This document shows, piece after piece, positions 1 through 6,681 of a stretch of DNA of 20,914 nucleotides. The DNA comes from an uncultured Lachnobacterium sp. (lineage in GTDB: Bacteria > Bacillota > Clostridia > Lachnospirales > Lachnospiraceae), in contig CAMFPD010000013.1 in the NCBI GenBank assembly GCA_945971355.1, positions 1-20,914 of the forward strand. Reading direction: 5' to 3'. The notes beneath the pieces were generated by a model. The model did no database searches. It was not told the DNA's origin and saw only the letters and a program-made list of their open reading frames with translations. Every line of letters begins with the position of its first letter. Position 1 is the first letter of the stretch. The translations under genes were made by a program, and so were the position numbers.

Positions 1-198
1 ATGGCTCTCAAACAAAGTACTCCCTTAGCGCCCCATTTATCTCTCATACGCGCACCAAGTCAGGCACGGATGAACCTGAAATGTTGTAGCTTAGTGGAGC
101 GGACACTGTGGCGCTATTGTCAAACGTTTGAAGAACCAGCTTCTATCGAAGAAGGCAAGAAGTGGTATCGGCAAATCTTGGCTTTGCGGCCAATTTAA
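1..198 (+). CDS. Unrecognised short ORF, possibly a remnant of foreign DNA
   Basis: A 65-codon frame opens with ATG at the first base of the window and ends at TAA (196-198). I do not recognise the product. It is basic, has no clear membrane segment, and its C-terminal half (WRYCQTFEEP, then GKKWYRQILALRPI) looks like ordinary globular protein. The start could lie further upstream, outside the window, so this may be only the C-terminal end of a longer gene. Its GC content is about 48% by hand count, clearly above the AT-rich genes that follow, and codons such as GCG, CGC and CGG are common here but rare downstream. That suggests acquired DNA or a decayed mobile-element gene. It could also be non-coding. 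Confidence in a functional gene is low. Confidence 0.25.
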   Translation: MALKQSTPLAPHLSLIRAPSQARMNLKCCSLVERTLWRYCQTFEEPASIEEGKKWYRQILALRPI

Positions 199-372
199 TA
201 AAAAGGGGGTATGTATAGCTTTATATGTATCGTAAATTTAGGAGGGGTGCCATTTATATAGTGTGGAACCCAACAAAAGAAAGTTCCCAAGCGGCGGCGA
301 ATTAGCACAAATAAGAAAAATGCGCAATGTGTAGATTAACATAGTGTGTGGGGGTGCATATTATAGTTAAAA
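199..372. other. Intergenic stretch with orphan Shine-Dalgarno sequences
   Basis: No convincing gene is visible between the first ORF and the protease. There is a strong Shine-Dalgarno-like AGGAGGGG at 240-247. It is followed by overlapping GTG-initiated mini-ORFs at 261-305 (14 aa) and 263-334 (23 aa), but neither GTG is at a normal distance. A 16-codon ATG frame also starts at 211, directly after a GGGGGT. GC content falls from left to right, so the edge of the GC-richer segment probably lies here. I see no clear terminator and no terminal inverted repeat. Confidence 0.4.
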
Positions 373-1212
373 ATGGAAAATATAAGAGAATCTGTAAATG
401 CAAATAATGTGTACAAAATGGGATTGTCAGGTAAAGGAATTGGAATAGCAATTCTTGATACGGGTGTGTGCATGCACAAGGAAATAGAAAAAAATGTAAC
501 GTATTTTAAGGACTTTATAAATAATAGAGAAAAAAACTATGATGACAATGGACATGGCAGTCATGTGGTGGGGTTAATAGCGGCAGATAGTTTTGGAATA
601 GCTCCAAATGCTTCCCTGATTGTCCTAAAAGTGCTGGATGAAAATGGAAGAGGAAATTCAGAGGATATAATAAAATGTTTGAATTGGGTTCTGAAGGAAT
701 ATAAAGAATTAAATATCAGAATTTTAAATTTTTCTATTGGCTTTACTTCTGGAGCTGGTTTTTATGAGCAAAAGACAATATTAGATTTGGTGGAGAAATT
801 ATGGGATTGCGGTGTTGTAGTTGTTGCGGCAGCTGGAAATGATGGCCCGGACAGTTTTACAATTACTGTTCCAGGAATATCAAGAAAAATAATAACAGTT
901 GGTTCATCAGATGATAGAAGCTTCGGAAGCAGGGGACCGAATAGATGCTGTATCTTAAAACCGGAAGTATTGGCACCAGGATATAATATCAGAAGCATAT
1001 CAAATTTGCCGGAACGATATGCGTACAAAACAGGAACGTCAATGTCTACCCCCATAGTAAGCGGTGCAATTTCTCTTGCACTTGAGAAAAATAATAATCT
1101 TAGACCGGAAGAAATAAAACTGCTTTTATATGATAGCTGTGAAAGAAAAAGAGAAAACATGTTATACTCCTGGGGAATACTAAATACTGATGCATTAGTG
1201 GCTTTGGCATAG
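373..1212 (+). CDS. Cytosolic subtilisin-like serine protease (peptidase family S8)
   Basis: A 279-residue protein with a complete subtilase catalytic apparatus: Asp29 in ILDTGV, His61 in NGHGSHVVG, the oxyanion-hole Asn156 in AAAGND and the nucleophile Ser223 in GTSMSTP. There is no signal peptide, no propeptide and no C-terminal extension; the protein is little more than the catalytic core, as in intracellular subtilisins. It should hydrolyse peptides or proteins in the cytosol, but the target cannot be told from sequence. The start at 373 is the only plausible one, because an in-frame TAG lies at 364-366. The nearest purine-rich Shine-Dalgarno match (GGGGGTG, 350-356) is unusually far away, about 16 nt, so translation may be weak. 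The gene stands alone between apparent foreign DNA and scpA. Family assignment is secure; role is unknown. Confidence 0.9.
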   Translation: MENIRESVNANNVYKMGLSGKGIGIAILDTGVCMHKEIEKNVTYFKDFINNREKNYDDNGHGSHVVGLIAADSFGIAPNASLIVLKVLDENGRGNSEDIIKCLNWVLKEYKELNIRILNFSIGFTSGAGFYEQKTILDLVEKLWDCGVVVVAAAGNDGPDSFTITVPGISRKIITVGSSDDRSFGSRGPNRCCILKPEVLAPGYNIRSISNLPERYAYKTGTSMSTPIVSGAISLALEKNNNLRPEEIKLLLYDSCERKRENMLYSWGILNTDALVALA

Positions 1213-1241
1213 ATTGGACCACTAAATATTGTAAATTGGAC

Positions 1242-1270
1242 TTGAAATTACCAAAATATCTTGGTACAAT
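1242..1270 (+). promoter_or_regulatory. Predicted sigma-A promoter of scpAB
   Basis: The -35 box TTGAAA (1242-1247) and -10 box TACAAT (1265-1270) are separated by 17 nt, close to the vegetative consensus. Transcription would begin near 1277, giving a leader of about 28 nt before scpA. Confidence 0.7.
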
Positions 1271-1304
1271 ATCTGGGTATTAGATTTATGAAAGGCAACA
1301 ATAT

Positions 1305-2054
1305 ATGGATTTAAATGTAAAACTTCAGGTCTTCGAGGGACCACTTGATTTATTATTGCATCTAATTGATAAGAATAAAGTTAATATTTATGATATTCCA
1401 ATCGTAGACATCACTGCACAGTATATGGAGTATATTGCGGAGATGAAAAGAAGAGATTTGGATGTACTTAGCGAGTTCCTCGTTATGGCAGCAACCTTGA
1501 TTGATATTAAATCCAAAATGCTTTTGCCAGTTGAAGTGACGGAGGAAGAGGAAGCTGAGGATCCAAGAGCAGAGCTTGTACAGCAGTTGTTAGAGTACAA
1601 GATGTACAAATGCATGGCATACGAACTCAAGGATAGACAGATGGATGCTTGTAAGACTATGTTTAAGGAGCCGACGATTCCAGATGAAGTATTGGCATAT
1701 CAGGAGCCAGTTGACATAAACGAGTTGGTATCGGATGTCACTCTTGCTAAATTAAATGATATTTTCCAGAGTATAATGAAAAAACAGGTTGAAAAGATTG
1801 ACCCCGTCAGATCCAAATTTGGAAAAATACAAAAGGAAGAAATTTCTCTTGAAGACAAGATGAGTCAGCTGACAGAGTATGCCTCTGTTCATAAACATTT
1901 TAGTTTTAGAATACTTTTGGAAGAACAATCTTCAAAAGTAGATATAATTGTGACTTTCCTTGCAATATTAGAACTTATGAAAATGGGAAAAATAATTATC
2001 TCGCAGGAGAAAATTTTTGATGATATTAAAATTGATTCAAAAATTGCGGCATAA
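1305..2054 (+). CDS. scpA: Segregation and condensation protein A (ScpA, kleisin subunit of SMC)
   Basis: A 249-residue ScpA, a normal length for the family. The N-terminus carries the signature kleisin stretch FEGPLDLLLHLIDKNKVNIYDIPI (residues about 10-33, here given as two adjoining motifs FEGPLDLLLHLI and KVNIYDIP), followed by the ITAQYMEYI helix. An acidic linker (EEEEAEDPR, near residue 80) and a C-terminal winged-helix region follow. ScpA bridges the two heads of the SMC dimer and works with ScpB in chromosome compaction and origin segregation on the nucleoid. A ribosome binding site AAAGG (1291-1295) sits 9 nt before ATG 1305. scpB follows after 20 nt, so the two are co-transcribed from the promoter at 1242-1270. 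smc itself is not in the window. Identification is firm. Confidence 0.96.
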   Translation: MDLNVKLQVFEGPLDLLLHLIDKNKVNIYDIPIVDITAQYMEYIAEMKRRDLDVLSEFLVMAATLIDIKSKMLLPVEVTEEEEAEDPRAELVQQLLEYKMYKCMAYELKDRQMDACKTMFKEPTIPDEVLAYQEPVDINELVSDVTLAKLNDIFQSIMKKQVEKIDPVRSKFGKIQKEEISLEDKMSQLTEYASVHKHFSFRILLEEQSSKVDIIVTFLAILELMKMGKIIISQEKIFDDIKIDSKIAA

Positions 2055-2074
2055 TTCAGGGGATTAAATATAAT

Positions 2075-2644
2075 ATGGAAGATAGAGAGTACAAAGCTAT
2101 AATAGAAGCAATTCTGTTCACAATGGGTGAATCTGTTGAACTTGAAAAAATAGCTAATACAATAGAATTAGATAAAAATAAGACAAAAAAGCTTATACAG
2201 GAAATGCAGGATGAATTAAACCAGTCCACAAGAGGTGTAACAATTATGGAGCTGGATGGTTCATATCAAATGTGCACCAAAACAGAGATGTATGAGTATC
2301 TTATTAAGATAGCCAAACAGCCTAAGAAGAGAGTTTTGACGGATGTTTTACTTGAAACTTTATCAATTATTGCATACAAACAGCCGGTAACAAGAGTTGA
2401 GGTTGAAAAAATCAGAGGCGTATCCAGCGACCATGCAATTAGTAAGCTTGTAGAATACAATTTGGTCTGTGAGCTTGGAAGGCTTGATGCACCAGGAAGA
2501 CCTCTTTTATTTGGAACGACAGAAGAGTTTCTGAGAAGCTTTGGAGTTCATTCTGTAGACGAATTACCTGTTTTAAGTCCAGTACAAGTAGAGGAGTTTA
2601 AGCAGGAAGCTGAGGCTGAAATGAAAGTTGATCTTGGAATTTAG
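2075..2644 (+). CDS. scpB: Segregation and condensation protein B (ScpB)
   Basis: A 189-residue ScpB made of two winged-helix units. The N-terminal one begins EAILFTMGESVELEKIA (residues 10-26). The second contains the typical ETLSIIAYKQPVTRVEVEKI segment and the GRPLLFGTTEEFLRSFG signature, both diagnostic of the family. A short acidic tail follows. ScpB dimerises and binds ScpA, regulating the SMC condensin ATPase. The gene starts 20 nt after scpA, with AGGGGA (2057-2062) as ribosome binding site. It is followed by an intrinsic terminator, so scpA-scpB looks like a complete two-gene operon. In many Firmicutes rluB or other genes follow, but here an unrelated metabolic operon follows. Confidence 0.96.
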   Translation: MEDREYKAIIEAILFTMGESVELEKIANTIELDKNKTKKLIQEMQDELNQSTRGVTIMELDGSYQMCTKTEMYEYLIKIAKQPKKRVLTDVLLETLSIIAYKQPVTRVEVEKIRGVSSDHAISKLVEYNLVCELGRLDAPGRPLLFGTTEEFLRSFGVHSVDELPVLSPVQVEEFKQEAEAEMKVDLGI

Positions 2645-2666
2645 CATGTGTTAATTTAAAACAGAT

Positions 2667-2716
2667 ACCATGAGCATTGTGATATTGTAATAACATGATG
2701 TTCATGGTTATTTTTT
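2667..2716 (+). terminator. Rho-independent terminator after scpB
   Basis: An 11-bp stem, ACCATGAGCAT (2667-2677) with ATGTTCATGGT (2698-2708) including one G-T pair, encloses a 20-nt loop. It is followed by a T-rich tract TATTTTTT (2709-2716). Confidence 0.75.
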
Positions 2717-2749
2717 CGCGATTTATAGTGAAAAATTTAACAATTAAAG

Positions 2750-2778
2750 TTGAAATTCCCTTAAAAATGTTTTATTAT
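2750..2778 (+). promoter_or_regulatory. Predicted sigma-A promoter of the carboxyltransferase/Na+ pump operon
   Basis: The -35 box TTGAAA (2750-2755) lies 17 nt from the -10 box TATTAT (2773-2778). The leader to the first ATG (2825) would be about 40 nt and is strikingly T- and A-rich. The first gene has the ribosome binding site GGAGGG (2813-2818), 6 nt before ATG. No operator palindrome is obvious. Confidence 0.65.
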
Positions 2779-2824
2779 CATAATAGCGAAAAATTTTATT
2801 TTTTTTATATATGGAGGGCATAAA

Positions 2825-4261
2825 ATGAGTAGTAACAATCAAAACTTGGCAATGCAGCGAATTGCTAAGTTGGTCGATGAGAACAGCTTTATGGAAATTG
2901 GTTCTCTCGTAACAGCACGTAGTACAGATTTTAATCTTACTGCAGCAAAAACTCCATCTGATGGTGTTATCATTGGACATGGTCTGATTGATGGAAATTT
3001 AGTTTTTATCTATAGTCAGGACGCTTCTGTACTTAATGGTACAATTGGTGAGATGCATGCAAAGAAGATTGCTTCTGTGTATGACATGGCAATGAAGATG
3101 GGAGCACCAGTAATTGGATTTATTGACTGTGGCGGTATTCGTCTTCAGGAATCTTTCGATGCGCTTGATGGATTTGGACAGATTTATGCCAAGGAAGTGG
3201 CTGCAAGTGGTGTAATCCCACAGATTTGTGGTGTGTTTGGCAACTGTGGTGGTGGATTATCTGTAGTTCCAGCACTCTGTGATTTCGCATTTATTGAAGA
3301 AACAAAGGGCAGAATGTTTGTAAATTCACCAGATTCTATTGAAGGAAACAGAGTTGACAAGTGTGATACAGCATGTGCTGCTTTCCAGAGTGAAAACAAT
3401 GGGTGTATTGACGGCTTTGGTTCTGAGGATGAAATCATTGCTGATATCAGAGCTCTTGTTTCATTATTACCTTCAAATAATGAAGGAGATCCATACACAG
3501 ATTCATGTGAGGATGATTTAAACAGAGTATGCAGTAGCATGGCTGAGATGAAAGAGGATCCTAGATTCCTTCTTGCAGAGCTTGCTGATGAACATAATTT
3601 TTTTGAGACAAAAGCTTCTTATGCAAAGAACATGGTTACAGGATTTATCAGATTAAATGGTATGACTGTAGGTGCAATTGCAAACTGTTCAGTTGTATAT
3701 GATGAAGAGGGCAAGAAAGCAGAAGAGTTTGATCTTGCTTTGACAGCTAAGGGATGTGAGAAAGCTGCTGAATTCGTAGAGTTCTGTGATGCATTTTCAA
3801 TTCCAGTATTAAGTCTTACAAATGTAAATGGATTCAAGAATTGCATGTGCTCAGAGAAGCGTCTTGCTAAGGCACTTGCCAAGATGACATATGCTTTATC
3901 AAGTGCTAGTGTCGCTAAGGTTAACCTCATTACAGGAAAAGCATTTGGCAGCGCTTATGTAGCAATGAACTCTAAGTCAATTGGTGCAGATCTTGTATAT
4001 GCATATCCAGATGCAAAAATTGGTATGATGGAGCCAAAGCTTGCTGCTAAAATCATGTATCCGGAAGCAGATGCTTCAGAGCTTGACACTAAGGCGGACG
4101 AGTATGACAAGCTTCAGTCAAGTGTTGCCTCAGCAGCTGCACACGGCTACGTTGATTTAGTCATCGACCCTGCTGATACAAGAAAATACCTTGTAGCTGC
4201 ATTTGAAATGTTATATACAAAATATGAATATAAGCCAGAAAAGAAGCATGGCACAAAATAG
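2825..4261 (+). CDS. Carboxyl transferase, CoA-ester type (MmdA / transcarboxylase 12S-like)
   Basis: A 478-residue crotonase-fold carboxyltransferase with both halves present. The N-terminal half has CGGIRLQES and GNCGGGLSVVPALCDF, matching the oxyanion-hole elements GARIQEG and GPCAGGAVYSPAL of MmdA/12S/propionyl-CoA carboxylase beta. The C-terminal half has ITGKAFGSAYVAMNSKSIGA and the DLVYAYPDAKIGMMEP region. Family members move a carboxyl group between a CoA ester (acetyl/malonyl, propionyl/methylmalonyl) and biotin. It is shorter than typical MmdA (about 510 residues) and divergent: the usual MGPEGA or MGAEGA element reads MEPKLA, and there are 14 cysteines. The substrate is therefore uncertain. 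The gene heads a five-gene operon with biotin carrier, Na+ pump and a second, 5S-type carboxyltransferase. Fold and cofactor are confident; the CoA substrate is not. Confidence 0.85.
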   Translation: MSSNNQNLAMQRIAKLVDENSFMEIGSLVTARSTDFNLTAAKTPSDGVIIGHGLIDGNLVFIYSQDASVLNGTIGEMHAKKIASVYDMAMKMGAPVIGFIDCGGIRLQESFDALDGFGQIYAKEVAASGVIPQICGVFGNCGGGLSVVPALCDFAFIEETKGRMFVNSPDSIEGNRVDKCDTACAAFQSENNGCIDGFGSEDEIIADIRALVSLLPSNNEGDPYTDSCEDDLNRVCSSMAEMKEDPRFLLAELADEHNFFETKASYAKNMVTGFIRLNGMTVGAIANCSVVYDEEGKKAEEFDLALTAKGCEKAAEFVEFCDAFSIPVLSLTNVNGFKNCMCSEKRLAKALAKMTYALSSASVAKVNLITGKAFGSAYVAMNSKSIGADLVYAYPDAKIGMMEPKLAAKIMYPEADASELDTKADEYDKLQSSVASAAAHGYVDLVIDPADTRKYLVAAFEMLYTKYEYKPEKKHGTK

Positions 4262-4274
4262 AAAGGGCAGACTT

Positions 4275-5069
4275 ATGAAGAAAAAGATTGCGTTATTGTT
4301 AAGCGTCTTAATGTCAGCTCTTATGCTTGGTGCATGTGGAACTGATCCAACAACTGTTGATTACAATGGTTTAAGTTATTCAGATCTCCAAATGCAGACA
4401 GTAGTTGATGCCTACTATGTAAGTACATTAACTGACTATTATGGCGCAGACTTTGTATTTGATGAAGAGGTTATTTCGCAGTACGAATCTTATGGTATTT
4501 CACCAGCTGTTTTTGATGCAGTACCTGTTTGGGGCGAAATTGAGAAAGAATTTGGAGATAATACACAATTTAATACTGATAATTTTGATCCAAATACATT
4601 TGATACAAGTTCTTTTGTAGTTACAAAATCAGGTGAAACACTTACAACTGATATAACACTTACTTTTGGTGAGAGAGATGTAGATTTCCAGTTAGTATAT
4701 GATTATTATTCTATGGATGTTACAGGTGTTACAGTTACTCCTGTATACTCACTTGGAGAGAAAATGTCTAAGGCAGGACTTAACACTGTTATCTCAATGA
4801 GTATTGTATTCGTAGTATTAATTCTGATTTCACTTATAATTAGTTGCTTTAAGATTTTCCCTTACTTGGAGAATAAGAAGAACGAAAAGAATAAAGCAAA
4901 AAATTCAACAGCAAAGGTTGAAGAAGTTGTTTCTCAAAATACAGAAACAGAGGTACAGGATAATTTAACTGACGACACAGAGCTAGTTGCAGTTATTGCA
5001 GCTGCAATTGCTGCTAGCGAAGGAACTTCTACAAGCGATTTTGTAGTTCGTTCAATCAATAGAAGATAA
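4275..5069 (+). CDS. OadG-family pump subunit built as a lipoprotein with an extracytoplasmic domain
   Basis: Start chosen at ATG 4275, 13 nt after the previous stop, with AAAGGG upstream; longer in-frame starts would run into the preceding gene and hide a signal peptide. The 264-residue product begins with a lysine-rich, hydrophobic signal sequence and a lipobox LGAC (Cys21). About 145 residues of Asp/Tyr/Thr-rich extracytoplasmic sequence follow. One membrane span lies at about 171-198, then a charged cytoplasmic linker and a C-terminus ELVAVIAAAIAASEG...FVVRSINRR, which is the recognisable OadG (decarboxylase gamma/delta) ending. Ordinary OadG is about 80-100 residues and starts with its membrane span, so here an extra outside domain is added. 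OadG-type subunits help assemble the carboxyltransferase and biotin carrier with the OadB pump. Assignment rests on the C-terminus, topology and context. Confidence 0.78.
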   Translation: MKKKIALLLSVLMSALMLGACGTDPTTVDYNGLSYSDLQMQTVVDAYYVSTLTDYYGADFVFDEEVISQYESYGISPAVFDAVPVWGEIEKEFGDNTQFNTDNFDPNTFDTSSFVVTKSGETLTTDITLTFGERDVDFQLVYDYYSMDVTGVTVTPVYSLGEKMSKAGLNTVISMSIVFVVLILISLIISCFKIFPYLENKKNEKNKAKNSTAKVEEVVSQNTETEVQDNLTDDTELVAVIAAAIAASEGTSTSDFVVRSINRR

Positions 5070-5085
5070 TCAGGAGGACATAAAA

Positions 5086-5448
5086 ATGAAAAATTATACA
5101 ATTACAGTTAACGGAAACGTATATGACGTTACAGTAGAGGAGACAGGAAGCACATCTGCTTCTACATCAGCACCAAAGAGAGTTGCTACACCAGTTGCAG
5201 CACCAGCTGCAAAGCCAGCATCAGCAGGAGCAGGAAGTGTTAAAGTAGAAGCCGGAGCTGCTGGAAAAGTATTCAAGATTGATGCTAAGGTTGGCGATTC
5301 AGTAAAGAAGGGTGATACATTACTCGTTCTTGAAATTATGAAAATGGAAACACCTGTAGTTGCTCCTCAGGATGGAACAGTAGCTAGTATTGATGTAGCT
5401 GTTGGAGATCAGGTTGAGTCAGGTGCTTTACTTGCAACATTAAACTAA
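5086..5448 (+). CDS. Biotin carboxyl carrier protein of the decarboxylase complex
   Basis: A 120-residue biotin carrier like transcarboxylase 1.3S or MmdC. Residues 1-20 form a small N-terminal segment (YTITVNGNVYDVTVEE). Residues about 22-50 are a flexible Ala/Pro/Ser-rich linker. Residues 51-120 are the biotinyl domain with EIMKMETPV; Lys86, 34 residues from the C-terminus, is the expected biotinylation site. Its swinging arm would carry CO2 from the carboxyltransferases to the membrane subunit OadB. It has an AGGAGG ribosome binding site and sits between the OadG-like and OadB genes. Neither carboxyltransferase in the operon has its own biotin domain, so this protein should serve both. A lipoyl domain is the only alternative, and the MKM motif with flanking sequence plus context argues for biotin. 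Confidence 0.93.
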   Translation: MKNYTITVNGNVYDVTVEETGSTSASTSAPKRVATPVAAPAAKPASAGAGSVKVEAGAAGKVFKIDAKVGDSVKKGDTLLVLEIMKMETPVVAPQDGTVASIDVAVGDQVESGALLATLN

Positions 5449-5466
5449 TTTAGGAGGATTACTATA

Positions 5467-6615
5467 GTGAGTTACGTAGGTGAAACATTATCTAACCTCC
5501 TACATCAGACAGCCTTCTTTAATTTGACAGTCGGAAACTATTTAATGATTGCCGTTGCATGCTTTTTCTTATGGCTTGCAATAAAAAAAGGCTTTGAGCC
5601 ATTGTTGCTTGTACCTATTGCTTTTGGTATGTTACTTGTAAATATCTATCCAGATATTATTGCAAGCCCAGAGCATACTAGCAATGGTGTAGGTGGTTTA
5701 CTTTATTATTTTTATACATTAGATGAGTGGTCAATTTTACCTTCACTTATTTTCCTTGGTGTAGGTGCGATGACAGACTTTGGACCATTGATTGCTAACC
5801 CAATCAGCTTCTTACTTGGAGCGGCAGCACAGTTTGGTATTTTCTCGGCTTATTTCCTTGCAATTTTGCTTGGATTTAACGATAAAGCCGCAGCTGCTGT
5901 ATCAATTATCGGTGGAGCAGATGGACCAACTTCTATTTTCCTTGCAGGAAAATTAGGACAGACTGGATTGATGGGACCAATCGCCGTGGCAGCATATTCA
6001 TACATGGCATTAGTACCTATTATTCAGCCACCAATTATGAAAGCGTTAACAACTAAAAAGGAACGTCAGATTAAGATGCAGAACTTACGTCCAGTAAGTA
6101 AGCTTGAGAGAATTCTTTTTCCAATCGTAGTTACAATCGTAGTTTGTACATTACTTCCAACTACAGCACCACTTGTTGGTATGCTTATGTTAGGTAATCT
6201 TTTCCGTGAGTCAGGCGTTGTTCGTCAGCTTCAGGATACAGCAAGTAATGCTCTTATGTACATTGTAGTAATCTTACTTGGAACATCAGTAGGTGCTACA
6301 ACAAGCGCAGAGTCATTCCTTAACTGGAGCACAATCAAGATTGTCGTTCTCGGTCTTGTTGCATTCATGGTTGGTACTGCAGCCGGAGTGCTTTTCGGAA
6401 AGCTGTTATGTCTCATTACAAAGGGCAAAATCAACCCACTTATTGGTTCAGCCGGAGTATCAGCTGTACCAATGGCAGCTCGTGTATCTCAGAAGGTAGG
6501 TGCAGAGGAAGATCCTACAAACTTCCTTCTCATGCATGCTATGGGACCTAACGTTGCTGGTGTAATCGGAACAGCAGTAGCTGCCGGATGCTTTATGGCT
6601 ATATTCGGAATTTAA
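5467..6615 (+). CDS. oadB: Na+-translocating decarboxylase beta subunit (OadB/MmdB family)
   Basis: A 382-residue polytopic membrane protein of the OadB/GcdB/MmdB family, near the usual length. Diagnostic segments are FLGVGAMTDFGPLIANP, IIGGADGPTSIFLAGKL with Asp152 in the position of the Na+/carboxybiotin-binding aspartate (Asp203 of Klebsiella OadB), and the C-terminal GPNVAGVIGTAVAAG with Asn362. The subunit decarboxylates carboxybiotin and couples this to Na+ export. The start is GTG at 5467 with AGGAGG (5452-5457) 9 nt upstream. Next in the operon, after 66 nt, is the 5S-type carboxyltransferase. The subunit alone does not show which acid is decarboxylated, so the symbol is a family name. 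Confidence 0.94.
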   Translation: MSYVGETLSNLLHQTAFFNLTVGNYLMIAVACFFLWLAIKKGFEPLLLVPIAFGMLLVNIYPDIIASPEHTSNGVGGLLYYFYTLDEWSILPSLIFLGVGAMTDFGPLIANPISFLLGAAAQFGIFSAYFLAILLGFNDKAAAAVSIIGGADGPTSIFLAGKLGQTGLMGPIAVAAYSYMALVPIIQPPIMKALTTKKERQIKMQNLRPVSKLERILFPIVVTIVVCTLLPTTAPLVGMLMLGNLFRESGVVRQLQDTASNALMYIVVILLGTSVGATTSAESFLNWSTIKIVVLGLVAFMVGTAAGVLFGKLLCLITKGKINPLIGSAGVSAVPMAARVSQKVGAEEDPTNFLLMHAMGPNVAGVIGTAVAAGCFMAIFGI

Positions 6616-6681
6616 TGATTAACCAGGTTACTAAGTAAAACTACTTTATTAGGAAAATATAAGTTCGAAAGGAATAGAAAA

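Noticed and set aside
4203..4274. N-terminal extension of the OadG-like gene from the ATG at 4203
   Set aside because: It lies inside the preceding gene, lacks a ribosome binding site and would bury the lipoprotein signal; ATG 4275 fits better.
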